Below are positions 26,914 through 36,829 of a DNA stretch of 64,000 bases, one piece after another. The stretch comes from Fodinibacter sp963811825 (GTDB lineage: Bacteria; Actinomycetota; Actinomycetes; Actinomycetales; Dermatophilaceae): positions 1 through 64,000 of the forward strand of contig CAWESS010000022.1 in NCBI GenBank assembly GCA_963811825.1, written 5' to 3'. How positions within the stretch are numbered: position 1 is the stretch's first letter; each line of letters opens with the position of its first letter. Made by a program: the position numbers and the translations under genes. The notes beneath the pieces were generated by a model. The model was given only the letters and a program-made list of their open reading frames with translations. It searched no databases and was not told where the DNA came from.

Positions 26914-28832
26914 TCAGCCGGTGACGACGACCTCGTTGAGCCAGGCACGACGCTTGCCCTCGTCGTCGGTCGTGAGGCCGGTGAACCACACGACGATGTA
27001 CTGCCCGCTGACGTCCGCCGGCACCTCGAACTTCACGGTGCCCTCGGCCCCGGCCTTCTCGCCGATCTTCGTCGCACCCTCGCGGCGGTTCTCCGGCCCG
27101 ACGTAGACCTCGACGGACGTGGCCACGGGGATGACGAGCTCGACGGTCTGCGGCTTCTTGTTGGGCCCGAGGTCGACGATGACGCCCAGGCCGCTCTTCA
27201 GCCCACCGAACTGCTCGGTGCGGTAGTTCTCGGAGTACCAGCCCGTGGTGACGTCGCCGTCGTAGATCTTCGGGGTGAGCTTGTTGTTCTCCTCGCCGTC
27301 GCCCTCGGGGTCGTAGGCCTCGACCTTGAGGATGGCCAGCGGCTCGGGAGGCCCGGCGCTCTCGGCCGGGGCCGAACCGCTCACCGACGGGCTGGGGGAC
27401 GCGGTCGACGCGCTGGGCACCGGGCCTGCGGCGTCGCCCCCGAAGATGTCGCGGGTGCTGGAGCCGATGCGGGACACGCCCCAGATGCCGATGACGAGCG
27501 CCAGGACGAGGAAGCCGGCGACGATTCCGAGGGCCAGCTTGGACTCGTCCTTGGACAACGGCTCGGCCGGCACGAGGGGAGCCGGGGCCTCCAGCCCGTC
27601 CGAGCTGGTGCGTGGCGCGGTGTCGGGGCTCATCTCGGAGACCTTGTCGACGGCCCGTTTCGCCATGCCACCGACCCGGCCACCCACCGTGCCGATCGCT
27701 CCGGCCACGGCGGCGCCCGCACCCGCGACTGCTGCACCTGCGGCAGCGGCCGAGGTGGGCCGTCGACCGGCGTCGCCCTGGGCCACCACGACGTCGCCGA
27801 CGTCCGCCTCGTCGACCTCGTTCGTCGGCTCGACCTCGATCGTCTCGTCGGCCGTGCCCGGGCCGCCGACCTGCGGGGTCTCGTCGTCGACGGCCGGCGC
27901 GGCCCTCGGCAGGGCCACCGTGGCTGCAGCCACACCCGCACCAGCCGCCACGGCAGCAGCAGGCACCACCTCAGGCTCCTCCACCGCGCTCCTCCAGCCG
28001 GCTCCTCCAGCGGCTCCTCCACCGGGGGCACCGCGGGTGGAGCGACCGTGCGGGTGACCGGGCGCCCGACGACCTGACGCGAGGGCCACGGGGCGACCTG
28101 ACGAGCGAAGTCGCCGGGGCTGGTGGGGCCCTGGTCGTCGTTGAGGGTGAGGCGACACAGGGCGTCGAGGTCGCGCGGCACCCCAGCAGCGATCTCCGAG
28201 GGGGAGGCCACGCCTCCGGGGACGCGCGGTGCCGCACCCAGACCGGACCCGCCTGCCCCGAGCGGCCAGAGGCCGGTCAGCCCGGCATACGCGAGGGCGA
28301 CGACGCCGACGGCGTCGCGGCGACCGGCATCCTCGGCCTCGGTGCCGTCCTCGCCGATGCGCACGGCGGCCGTCTCCAGGCCGCGCAGGCGGATGTCGCC
28401 GTCGGGGGTGCGCAGGACGTCCTCGGGCTTGAGGTCGAGGTGGTGCATGCCGCGGTGTCGGGCGGACTCGAGGGCGGCCGCGACCTCGCCCGTGATGCGG
28501 CGAACCTCGTCACCGGGAACGCCTCCGTCGCTGACGAGCTCGGCGAGGTCGCGAGCCTCGTCGAGCTCCTCCTCGACCACGTAGGCGACCTGGTCGTCGT
28601 GGCCGACGTCGAGGACCCGCACGAACACGGGGTGGGTCAGCGATCCGGCACGGCGGGCGGCATCGAGCAGGGCGGAGGTGCGGTGGTCGTCGCTGGCGAT
28701 GCAGAGGACGGACACGCTGCGGCCGAGCGTCGTGTCGTCGGCAGACCACCGCTCGGTGTCGTGGCGTTCCTCCAGCCGCTGGTGAACGGTGTAGCGCCCG
28801 CCCAGGACGGTGCCGGGTCCAACACCCCTCAC
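26914..28832 (-). CDS. Membrane pseudokinase associated with MurJ (frameshift)
   Basis: Starts at GTG 28832 behind GAGGAG (GVGPGTVLGGRYTVHQRL). The N-terminal 260 residues have a protein-kinase fold but the catalytic loop is HHLDLKPEDVL, with HLD in place of HRD and Asp in place of the usual Asn, and the DFG position reads RGLE. It should therefore be inactive. After a Pro/Glu linker the frame shifts near 27995 (VEEPLEEPAGG to VEEPEVVPAAA). The rest has a long Ala-rich linker, one membrane helix (LALGIVAGFLVLALVIGIWGV) and an extracellular discoidin-like domain ending TGLTTDDEGKRRAWLNEVVV. In mycobacteria these domains are fused to MurJ (Rv3910) and bind FhaA; here they form a separate gene. 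Confidence 0.85.
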
Positions 28833-28922
28833 CGCTGCTCCTCTCGTTCGTTGCGTCAGCGCACGGCGCGCCCCGGCCGACTCAGCCGACGGATGACCTC
28901 CTCCATCCTAGGCACGCGCAGG

Positions 28923-30653
28923 TCAACGGCGTCGGAGCCGACGCGTGACGGGCTGGAGCGCCGTCGAGATCTCGCGGACGCCGAGCAGGCTCGCCACGCC
29001 CCACGTGACCCCCAGCTGGATGATTCCGGCACCGGCCAGCACGAGCCCACCGGCGACGAGCCCGGCCACCCCACGGGTCTCGCCGAGGTCGGGGAAGAGC
29101 TGCCCGATCGCGATGGAGAGCGCGACGGCGGTGACGAGAGCGGGCACGACGAGGGAGAGGTACACGCGGGCGGTGGTGCGCAGGCCCAGCGGGCCCAGCT
29201 GCCGACGCAGCACCCAGAACCCCACCGCAGCCGACACGCAGAACGCGAGCACCTGGCCCGCACCGAGCGCCATCGCCGTGATGGCCGGGTCGAGCTGCAG
29301 CGCCACCACGGCGCCGACGGTGGCGATACCCGTCGTCACGCACTGGAGCCGGAAGGACATCCACGTCATCTGGTGGGCGTAGAACACCCGGTCGTTGAGG
29401 TAGGTCCAGCTCATGGGGATGGCCATCCACGCGATGACGGCGAGGACGACCGCGATGGCGCTGGTCTCCTCGAGCGTGTTGTTGAAGAAGAACGTCGACG
29501 CGATGTAGGGGGCGAGCACCGACAGGAAGGCGATCCCGGGCACGATGATCACGGCCGGCAGCCGCATCCCCTGGTCGTGGTAGCGGCGCACCTGGCGGGC
29601 GTCGCCGTGGCTCGCCGCCTCGGACAGGCTCGTGTAGAGCGCGGTGACCAGGGAGACCGTGACCAGGCCGTGCGGCAGCATGACGATGAGGAAGGCCTGG
29701 GTGTAGGCCATGAGGCCCGAGACGTCCTCCCCGACGGCGAGGCCCCGCGACGTGGTCCCGGTGAGCACCCTCGAGGTGACGACGTAACCCAGCTGGCTCA
29801 CGACGATCGACCCGAAGGTCCACTTCGCCACGTGGCTGACCTCACCGAGCCCGTGGCCGCGCACACCCCACACGGGGCGGTACCGGAACCCGATCCGGCG
29901 CAGCGGGATGACGAGCGAGAAGGCCTGGACGGCGATGGACAGGGTCGCCGTGCCCGCGAGGATCGCGATCATCTCGGGGGTCCAGTCGGCCGGGGCCGCA
30001 CCCGACGGGAGCCCGGCACGTTGGAACCACACCAGGCCGATGACCGCGACCACGTTGGCCAGCGCCGGGGCCCACATGTAGCCCGCGAAGCGGCCGTTGG
30101 CGTTGAGGACCTGGCCCAGGATCGTGAACAGCCCGTAGAAGAAGATCTGCGGCAGGCAGATGACGGCGAAGATCGTGGTGAGCCGCAGCGCCGCCGGGTC
30201 GTCGAACCGGGAGTAGACGCGCACGAGCAGGGGGGCGGCGAGGGTGAGCGCCACGGTCGCGACCGCGAGCACCGTCAGGGACAACGTGATGATGCGGTTG
30301 ACGAACTCGTCGCCGTCGGGGCGCAGCTTGGCCCGCACGATCTGGGGCACGAGAACCGCGTTGAGCGCGCCGCCGGCGATGAGCAGGTAGAACTGGTTGG
30401 GCAGCGTGTTGGCGATGGTGAAGCCGTCGGCGGCGTACCCCGTCGTGCCGATGACACCCGTGAGCAGGGCGGCTCGCACCAACCCGACGGCCCGGCTGAC
30501 CATCGACCCGGACGCCATGATCGCCCCGGCCCGGCCGAGGCTCTGCCGGGGCGCGGTCGGGCCGGCGCCCGACGGCTCCGCGCCCGACGGCTCGGCGCCC
30601 GACGGCTCGGAGCCGGACGGCTCGTCCGCGGGCGGGGGCGGCTCGGTGGTCAT
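28923..30653 (-). CDS. murJ: Lipid II flippase MurJ
   Basis: 576 aa with about 14 membrane helices. Typical MOP-superfamily signatures: SMVSRAVGLVRAALLTGVIG, ADGFTIANTLPNQFYLLIAGGALNAVLVP, and RLTTIFAVICLPQIFFYGL. It flips lipid II to the outer face for peptidoglycan synthesis. The N-terminal 35 residues are a Glu/Pro/Ser/Gly/Ala tail built from a 15-bp tandem repeat. It ends at its last helix and lacks the pseudokinase part found in mycobacterial MviN, which is the next gene downstream. Confidence 0.96.
   Translation of the reverse strand: MTTEPPPPADEPSGSEPSGAEPSGAEPSGAGPTAPRQSLGRAGAIMASGSMVSRAVGLVRAALLTGVIGTTGYAADGFTIANTLPNQFYLLIAGGALNAVLVPQIVRAKLRPDGDEFVNRIITLSLTVLAVATVALTLAAPLLVRVYSRFDDPAALRLTTIFAVICLPQIFFYGLFTILGQVLNANGRFAGYMWAPALANVVAVIGLVWFQRAGLPSGAAPADWTPEMIAILAGTATLSIAVQAFSLVIPLRRIGFRYRPVWGVRGHGLGEVSHVAKWTFGSIVVSQLGYVVTSRVLTGTTSRGLAVGEDVSGLMAYTQAFLIVMLPHGLVTVSLVTALYTSLSEAASHGDARQVRRYHDQGMRLPAVIIVPGIAFLSVLAPYIASTFFFNNTLEETSAIAVVLAVIAWMAIPMSWTYLNDRVFYAHQMTWMSFRLQCVTTGIATVGAVVALQLDPAITAMALGAGQVLAFCVSAAVGFWVLRRQLGPLGLRTTARVYLSLVVPALVTAVALSIAIGQLFPDLGETRGVAGLVAGGLVLAGAGIIQLGVTWGVASLLGVREISTALQPVTRRLRRR
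30565..30624. repeat. Tandem 15-bp repeat in the murJ 5' end
   Basis: Four units of GCGCCCGACGGCTCG or one- to three-base variants, coding for repeated SGAEP in the MurJ N-terminal tail. Such in-frame repeats are prone to length change. Confidence 0.85.
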
Positions 30654-30704
30654 GGGGGAAACGTCTCCGGGGCGGGGGAAGTGGGGTGGGCGGCGGCGCG
30701 CCGG

Positions 30705-31193
30705 TCAGGCGTCGCCCGACAGGCGCTGCCAGGCGACGCGGGCGATCCGGCGCTCGTTCGGGAAGGTCAGGTGCCGGTGCGCGTCGCGCAGGGGGAGCCA
30801 GGCGACGTCGATCGCCTCGTGGTCGGGGTCGTTCTCGATCGTGAGGTCGCCACCGACCGCCTCGAGCAGGTAGTGGTGGACGTACTTGTGGATGCGGCGC
30901 TCGCCGGCGGCGAACCAGTAGTCGATGGTGCCGAGCTCGATGAGGACGTTGCCGATGATGCCGGTCTCCTCGGCCACCTCGCGCGCTGCGGTCTGGGGCA
31001 GGGTCTCCTCGCCCTCGATGTGGCCCTTGGGCAGGCACCACTCGACGCGTCCGGCCCGGTTCCGGCGGGCGATCACGGCGATGCGCGCCTCGCCCTCGTG
31101 CACGTCGACGACCACGCCCCCCGCGCTGCGCTCCTCGACCGCCGGCAGCCGACGGGGGGGCACCCCGGGCGGGTCTGCGGCGGCATGGCTCAT
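30705..31193 (-). CDS. NUDIX hydrolase
   Basis: 162 aa. The Nudix box is GHIEGEETLPQTAAREVAEE plus TGI, close to the GX5EX7REUXEEXGU consensus. The start SAGGVVVDVHEGEARIAVIARR and PKGHIE fit the MutT/ADP-ribose pyrophosphatase-like class often next to the CCA enzyme in actinobacteria. The ATG lies 6 nt after TACAGT (leaderless pattern). It is divergent from cca with an 81-bp gap. The substrate is unknown. Confidence 0.92.
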   Translation of the reverse strand: MSHAAADPPGVPPRRLPAVEERSAGGVVVDVHEGEARIAVIARRNRAGRVEWCLPKGHIEGEETLPQTAAREVAEETGIIGNVLIELGTIDYWFAAGERRIHKYVHHYLLEAVGGDLTIENDPDHEAIDVAWLPLRDAHRHLTFPNERRIARVAWQRLSGDA

Positions 31194-31274
31194 CCGGTCA
31201 CTGTAGTCAGTGGCTCCACGACGGGCGGGGGACCCCGCGCTGGGCAGCGGGCGCGCGGCATACCCTTGGTGCTC

Positions 31275-32741
31275 GTGCCCACCCGTCAGCCCTCGCCCGC
31301 CCTCCTGCGCCGGGCGGTTGCCCACCTGGCGCCGGCGCTCCCGGCGCTGATCGACCTCGGCGAGCGGTTCGCGGCGGCCGGACACGACCTCGCCCTCGTC
31401 GGGGGGCCCGTGCGCGACGCGCTGCTCGGCCGGCCGGTCAGCGACTTCGACTTCACCACCTCGGCCCGCCCGGAGGCCACCGAGGCACTGCTCGCCGCCT
31501 GGGGCACCGCGACGTGGGACATGGGCCGCGAGTTCGGCACGATCGGCGCGAGGCGCCCCGACATGGTCGTCGAGGTGACGACGTACCGGGCCGACGCCTA
31601 CGACGGCCAGACCAGGAAGCCCGTCGTCGCCTTCGGCGACTCCCTCGAGGACGACCTCGTGCGCCGCGACTTCACCGTCAACGCCATGGCGCTGCGGCTG
31701 CCCGACCTCACCTTCGTCGACCCGCACGGTGGGCTGGCCGACCTCGACGCGCAGGTGCTGCGCACGCCGTCGCCGCCCGAGGTGTCCTTCGGGGACGACC
31801 CCCTGCGGATGATGCGCGCCGCGCGCTTCGTCGCCCAGCTCGCGTTCGTCCCGACCCCGGAGGTGTTCGCCGCGATGCGTGACCTCGCGGCATCCATCGA
31901 GATCGTCTCGGCCGAACGGGTGCGCGACGAGCTCGTCAAGCTGCTCCTCGCCCCCCACCCGCGCGCCGGTCTCGAGCTGCTCACCGAGAGCGGGCTGGCG
32001 CAGCACGTGCTCCCCGAGCTGCCGGCCCTGCGCCTCGAGGTCGACGAGCACCACCGCCACAAGGACGTCTACGACCACTCGATGATCGTGCTCGAGCAGG
32101 CCATCGACCTCGAGGGCCCCGCCGACGGGCCCGCCGAGTCGGTGCCCGGCCCCGACCTCGTCCTGCGCCTGGCCGCGCTCCTGCACGACATCGGCAAGCC
32201 GGCCACGCGACGGTTCGAGGGCGGCGGCGGGGTCTCCTTCCACCACCACGAGGTGGTCGGCGCGAAGCTCACGGCCAAGCGGATGCGCGCGCTGCGCTTC
32301 GACAAGGACACCACCAAGGCGGTCGCCCGGCTCGTCGAGCTGCACCTGCGCTTCCACGGCTACGGCGAGGGCCAGTGGACCGACTCGGCCGTGCGCCGCT
32401 ACATCACGGATGCCGGGCCGCTCCTTCCGCGCCTGCACCGCCTCACGCGCGCGGACTGCACGACCCGCAACGTGCGCAAGGCGCGCCGCCTCGCCGCCAC
32501 CTACGACGACCTCGAGGCCCGCATCGAGCGGCTCCTGGAGCACGAGGAGCTGAAGGCGGTGCGCCCCGAGCTCGACGGCAACGAGATCGCCGCGGTGCTC
32601 GGCATCGCCCCCGGGCCGGTGCTCGGTCGGGCCTACAAGCACCTCCTCGCCGTGCGGCTCGACGAGGGGCCGATCGGGCCGGACGCCGCCACCGAGCGGC
32701 TGCGCGCCTGGTGGGCCGAGCAGCCCGAGTCGCAGGCCTGA
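31275..32741 (+). CDS. cca: CCA tRNA nucleotidyltransferase
   Basis: 488 aa from GTG 31275, 8 nt after TACCCT. It adds or repairs the 3' CCA of tRNAs. Class II nucleotidyltransferase head: LALVGGPVRDALLGRPVSDFDFTT with catalytic Asp residues in DFDF, then RRDFTVNAMA and the RNA-binding segments. An HD domain follows (LAALLHDIGKPATR, HHHEVVG), as in actinobacterial PcnA-type CCA enzymes. Longer plus-strand open frames extending upstream are non-coding. Confidence 0.96.
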   Translation: MPTRQPSPALLRRAVAHLAPALPALIDLGERFAAAGHDLALVGGPVRDALLGRPVSDFDFTTSARPEATEALLAAWGTATWDMGREFGTIGARRPDMVVEVTTYRADAYDGQTRKPVVAFGDSLEDDLVRRDFTVNAMALRLPDLTFVDPHGGLADLDAQVLRTPSPPEVSFGDDPLRMMRAARFVAQLAFVPTPEVFAAMRDLAASIEIVSAERVRDELVKLLLAPHPRAGLELLTESGLAQHVLPELPALRLEVDEHHRHKDVYDHSMIVLEQAIDLEGPADGPAESVPGPDLVLRLAALLHDIGKPATRRFEGGGGVSFHHHEVVGAKLTAKRMRALRFDKDTTKAVARLVELHLRFHGYGEGQWTDSAVRRYITDAGPLLPRLHRLTRADCTTRNVRKARRLAATYDDLEARIERLLEHEELKAVRPELDGNEIAAVLGIAPGPVLGRAYKHLLAVRLDEGPIGPDAATERLRAWWAEQPESQA

Positions 32742-32774
32742 GCACTCGTCCCGGCGTGTTCGCCCGGGCACGGT

Positions 32775-32831
32775 GGGCCCGGATTCAGGGCCCACGGGCC
32801 CATCCCCGGATGCCGTGTGACGACATACGGT
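32775..32831 (+). promoter_or_regulatory. GGGCCC operator module 1 with -10 box
   Basis: GGGCCC occurs at 32775, 32788 and 32796; the last two starts are 8 bp apart. TACGGT at 32826-32831 begins 24 bp after the last block and 34 bp before the start of the first pilin-leader gene. The same arrangement recurs at three other loci (see findings). No -35 element is visible where one would be expected, as for an activator-dependent promoter. Confidence 0.6.
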
Positions 32832-32865
32832 CACACCGTCAGTCAGGCGTCGGTCGGGGGAACAG

Positions 32866-34358
32866 ATGTGGTCACAGCAGTCGCGGCGTACCCGTGAACG
32901 CGGGGCGGTGGGCCTGGAGTACGGCGCACTGGTCGCGGTCGCCGCCCTCGTCGTGGGGATGGTCGTCTTCGCGATCTCCCCGGCCGGCGCGGACGTGCGA
33001 ACCCACGTGTGCAAGGCGGTGGCGAGCATCTTCCAGCTCGAGGCCGGCCTGCGGCGACGACGGCTCGGGCGACGAGGACGAGAACGCCGAGGAGCCCCCG
33101 GACGACGAGACCTTCGAGCCGGAGAAGTGCAAGATCAAGGAGACCGGTGACGAGTACAGCCACGTCATCAAGATCGGGTTCATCGAGTTCGGCGAGAACG
33201 CCGGGTTCGTCGTCACCGAGTACAGCGACGGAGTCCGTGACGATGATGGCGACCAACGGGGCGGAGATCGGTGCCACCGGGGGGTTCGGGGCCGACGCGG
33301 CGTGGGGTGAGCTCGAGGCCGGGGCCAAGGTCGACTTCGGTGCCGGCGTGGAGTTCGACTACGGCAGCACGTGGCACTTCGAGGACGTCGACCAGGCCGA
33401 GAGCTTCCGCGAGCAGCTCGACGACTACCTCTACGACCAGTGGGCCATGACCCACCCCGTCTGCACACCGATGGGCGCGTGCATGCCACGGCCCACGAAG
33501 GGCACCGACCCGCCCCCGGTGCCGACGACGACCTTCGCCGGGGTCCAGGTCACGGCCGACGTGAGCAGTGAGCTCGGCATCAGCGCCACCTCCGGCCCCG
33601 GGCCGACCCAGGCGTCCCTCACCCAGCAGGGGATCGCGGCCCAGATCGGGGTCAGCTCGAACTGGACGGTGACGAACGACAACGGAGGGACTCCGGACGA
33701 CCCGGACGACGACCGCAGCACCTACGTCACCGACATGTCGCTGAACTCCGAGGTCACGGGCCAGATCGGTCTGGCCACCGGTGGAGTGGGGTCGATGGTC
33801 GGGATGTCGTACGCCATCACGAAGGACTCCGACGGCAACATCGTCGAGATCCAGATCGTCTCGACGAGCGAGGTCACCGCCCAGTCGGGAGGAAGCGCCG
33901 ACGGCGAGGTCACCCAGGGTGACGGCCCCGGACAGACCGGCGGTGGCGGCTCGGTCAACGCTGGGACCACGGACGGCGACGTGGTCGTCACCGAGACCAC
34001 GCTCGCGATCGACCCCGACGACGCTGCGAGCCAGCAGACCGTGCGGGACTGGATGGGCGGCGACGGCAACTACCAGTGGCCGGGGCTCATCTCCCTCAAC
34101 ATGGTCGACCCCTCGACCGCCGACCCGGACGACCCCTTCGCGATGCTGCTGCACAACAACGCCACGAGCAGCACGATCGCCTACGACAAGGTCACCGACG
34201 TGGCCGGGTTCGCCCTCAACGTCAAGTTCGGACTGGCGTTCGGCGTGGACTTCTCGATGGAGAACTCCGAGACCACGGCGACCGAGGCCACCTACCTCGG
34301 CGCACCCCGTCCCGACGGCACCAGGCCCGTCATCGACTTCTCGGAGTGCGTGTCATGA
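32866..34358 (+). CDS. Large secreted protein with prepilin-type leader, paralogue A (two frameshifts)
   Basis: The N-terminus RRTRERGAVGLEYGALVAVA is a type IVb (class III) prepilin signal: basic leader, Gly before the cleavage point, Glu at +5 of the mature protein and a hydrophobic helix. It is followed by CKAVASIF, then a frame change near 33045 into ACGDDGSGDEDENAEEPPDD and a second near 33235 into the main body. The approximately 370-residue body is Gly/Ser/Thr/Asp-rich with alternating beta patterns (AEIGATGGFGADAAWGELEA) and ends in a Cys (DFSECVS). It resembles paralogue B at 36830. Function is unknown; I infer a Tad-processed or Tad-anchored surface protein. Confidence 0.75.
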
Positions 34359-34402
34359 TCGACAGTCCTCGCCCCGCGACCCCTCCGACGAAAGGACCTG
34401 CC

Positions 34403-34941
34403 GTGCCCGTGCTCCGACGAATCGTGCTGGCGGCGACCCTGGCGCTCGGCCTCGCGGTCGCCGCGGGTGCGCTGGCGGTGCCGGCCCCTCCTCCGGCGAC
34501 GCACCCGAGGGCTGGACCGAGGTCACCGACAACCGGATCACCGTGCAGCACCCCGCCGACTGGCAGAGCCAGCCGCCGTCGGGCGAGAAGTGGACCCACC
34601 GGTTCGTCGGTGACGGCATGGAGATGCAGGTCTCCGGGGCGTTCAGCGACGACGTGACCGCGTCGGGTGCCCGCTCCCGCCTGGACCTGCAGGCCATGGT
34701 GGGGCTCGACGGGTACGTCGACGGCGGCCTCGACGCCATCAGCGTGGAGGGCGCCGACAGTGCCGTGCGCAGCGACTTCACCTACGAGGTCGACGGCACG
34801 CCGATGAAGGGCGTGTGGCTCGTTGCCGGTCAGTGGCCCTACCCCGCGACCGCCGTGGTCTCCATCACCGGCGAACGGCTCGACGAGGCCGTCATCGAGC
34901 ACGTCGTCGACACCATGACGTTCAACCGGCGCACGTCGTGA
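34403..34941 (+). CDS. Lipoprotein (frameshift)
   Basis: GTG 34403 with AAGGA upstream starts a signal peptide VPVLRRIVLAATLALGLAVA. After a frame change near 34465 the lipobox cysteine appears (GCAGGAGPSSGD), followed by a domain of about 155 residues (EGWTEVTDNRITVQHPADW, GEKWTHRFVGDGMEMQVSG, ending VVDTMTF). This resembles small actinobacterial LpqN/PsbP-like lipoproteins. The next gene starts inside its stop codon. It probably belongs to the operon of the pilin-leader gene upstream. Confidence 0.7.
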
Positions 34942-35285
34942 CCCGATCCACGCTGGTGGCGGCGACCGTCGCGGTCGTCGTCGCCGTGGTGATGCAGTCG
35001 ACCCTCCTCGTCTTCGCCCAGGTGAGCGTCGCGACGGCATCCGTGGTGGCCGGCGTGGTCCTCGGGTTCCTCGACCGCCCGGATGCCGTGCGCGAGGTCG
35101 CGCTCCCGGCTGCGGTCGTCGGGGTGGCCAGCACCCTCGCTGCCCTGGCAGTGATGGCGGGGCGCGGCTCGCCGGTCCTGGAGGGCCGATTCCTGCTGGG
35201 GTGGGTCCTCACGGCACTCCTCGGCTCGGTCCTGGCCGGGGTGGTGGCCTGGGGGTCCGGGCGGCTGTACGCCGTCGCGCGGTGA
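34938..35285 (+). CDS. Small membrane protein
   Basis: 115 aa from GTG overlapping the previous stop (GTGA). Four hydrophobic segments (about residues 5-28, 31-45, 58-78, 88-112) and almost no soluble part. I recognise no family. Context between a lipoprotein and a prepilin peptidase suggests a part of the same export or assembly unit. Confidence 0.7.
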   Translation: MTRSTLVAATVAVVVAVVMQSTLLVFAQVSVATASVVAGVVLGFLDRPDAVREVALPAAVVGVASTLAALAVMAGRGSPVLEGRFLLGWVLTALLGSVLAGVVAWGSGRLYAVAR

Positions 35286-35316
35286 CGGTGGACGGCATCC
35301 GGTCCGGGGGGACACG

Positions 35317-36025
35317 GTGAGCGACGCGATGGCGCTCGCGAGCGCGGCGGTGGTCGTCACGGCATCCGGCCTGCTCGGGTGGGCGATCAGGCGGTGGCTG
35401 GGCACGCACGCCCACCGGTACGCCGACGAGGCCGACCTGCAGCGGCGCAGCCACGCCTGGGTGCCCGTGGCGTGTGCGCTCGTGCTGCCGCTGGTGGCGC
35501 TGGGCGGGTGGCGCAGCCACGGGTGGTCGCTGGCGGTCGCGCAGTGGGCCCTCGGGGCGGTGCTGCTCACGATGGCGGCGATCGACATCGACGTGCGGCG
35601 GCTCCCCGACCGCTTCACCAAGCCGCTGGTGCCGGTGAGCATCGTGGCCACGGGTGGGGTGGCGCTGGTCGCCGGAGCGGGTGGTGACTGGGTCCGGGCG
35701 CTGCTCGGCGGGGTGGCGCTCGGCGTGGTCTACCTCGTCCTGGCGCTGCTCGGCGGTGGCACCGGTCTGGGCCTCGGCGACGTCAAGCTCGCACCCAGCC
35801 TCGGGGTGCTGCTCGCCTTCCACGGCTGGTCAGAGGTCGTGGTGTCCACCGTGCTCGCCTTCGTGTCGGCGGGCGCTGTTCGGTCTGGTGCTCCTGGCCC
35901 TGCGCCGGGCCGACAGGCGCTCGACGCTGGCCTTCGGGCCGCACATGATCGGCAGCGCCCTGTTCGTGCTCGCGGCCCCCGGGCTCGGGTGGGATGGTCT
36001 CGGGCGCTCAGGCTCGTCGGGGTGA
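35317..36025 (+). CDS. Prepilin peptidase, A24 family (frameshift)
   Basis: Membrane aspartyl peptidase that cleaves prepilin leaders. Both catalytic Asp motifs are visible: the first in MAAIDIDVRRLPDRFTKPL and the second in GGGTGLGLGDVKLAPSLGV (GxGD type). The frame changes near 35870 and the final helix region GLVLLALRRADRRSTLAFGP...MIGSALFVLA ends at TGA 36025. It has no N-terminal methylase domain with CxxC, so it is of the reduced TadV-like type. It is the natural processing enzyme for the Flp, TadE and pilin-leader proteins in this window. It overlaps the end of a convergent lipoprotein gene. Confidence 0.88.
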
Positions 36026-36638
36026 AGGTCGAGAGCACCTCGGCCAGGCCCAGGGACGCGAAGTCGGCCTCGGGCGCGATGGCGAGGGCGTTGAGGATCA
36101 GGCCCGAGTCGACCTGCACCATGAGCTGCCAGGTCGTGAGGCCTCCCGGTGGCGCCCTGCCGCGGTGCCGTCCACTGCAGGAGGATGGCTCGCTGCGCGC
36201 CCGGCCACTCCAGCTCGGAGCGCGTGACCTTCACCTTGGGGTCGATCTCGGTGGTGATCTCGAGGGTCTTGGACTGCTCGATGGCGTCGGCGCGTGGCTT
36301 GGCGTCGGTGACGACCGCGACCAGCGGCGGCTGGGGCCCGGCATGCGGGGGCGATCCACCGGTAGGTCGTCGTGCCCTCGGCACCCGGAACGGTCTGCTC
36401 CTCGAACTTGGCCGGCACCTGGATGTTCCACCCGTCGCCCGCGACCTCGCGGGCGTCGATCTGCGTCTTGGCGCTGTGGGTGAAGCCCGGGCTGGGGCTC
36501 TCGGAGGGGCGGATCGTCTCGAGCCGCGGCGGGAGGTCGCCGTCGCTGGCCGATCCGCTGCAGCCGGCGAGGAGGGCACCGACGGCCAGGAGAGCGGCGA
36601 CGCTGCTGTGCGGGATCCGGCGGCTCGAGGAGCGACAT
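36008..36638 (-). CDS. Lipoprotein, badly frame-disrupted
   Basis: From ATG 36638 the protein can be followed across at least three frames: signal and lipobox SVAALLAVGALLAGCSGSAS, then DGWNIQVPAKFEEQTVPGAE and TTTYRWIAP, then LVAVVTDAKPRADAIEQSKT and VKVTRSELEWPGAQRAILLQ, and last VDSGLILNALAIAPEADFA. The end near 36008 is approximate. The WNIQVPAxF start of the mature domain resembles the lipoproteins at 5975 and 34403. It converges on the prepilin peptidase gene. Three or more indels within 630 bp mean the sequence here is unreliable or the gene is a decaying pseudogene. Confidence 0.6.
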
Positions 36639-36699
36639 GGGGGCGAGTCTAGGAGCGCGAGTCGTGAGGGCTCGACCGGTGCACCCCACCGCGTTCTTT

Positions 36700-36732
36700 G
36701 GGACCACGGGCCCATGACTTGCGATCTACGGT
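36700..36732 (+). promoter_or_regulatory. GGGCCC operator module 2 with -10 box
   Basis: GGGACC (36700) and GGGCCC (36708) start 8 bp apart, as in the other three modules. TACGGT (36727-36732) starts 13 bp after the second block, about one helical turn closer than in the others. It lies 97 bp before the second pilin-leader gene. The interval 36733-36829 holds a leader and GGAGG-type ribosome binding site. Confidence 0.55.
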
Positions 36733-36829
36733 GTGAAATCCTTGGGCACGAAGCGTGATGCCGTTGGCGCCGATCCACGGTGAGCCAGGGGTGACGCCCA
36801 CCGGGGCGGCATGTCGGAGGGGACAATCC

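Noticed and set aside
32101..32135. Other GGGCCC occurrences as further operator sites
   Set aside because: Single GGGCCC hexamers are common by chance in this GC-rich DNA. Without the 8-bp pair and a -10 box they were not counted.
27612..32741. A 1709-codon plus-strand open frame
   Set aside because: Only its last 489 codons are the CCA enzyme. The rest is antisense to murJ and the pseudokinase, with His/Arg/Gly-rich composition typical of shadow frames in high-GC DNA.
30705..33029. A 774-codon minus-strand frame containing the NUDIX gene
   Set aside because: Only codons from ATG 31193 downstream encode the NUDIX hydrolase. The upstream part is antisense to cca.
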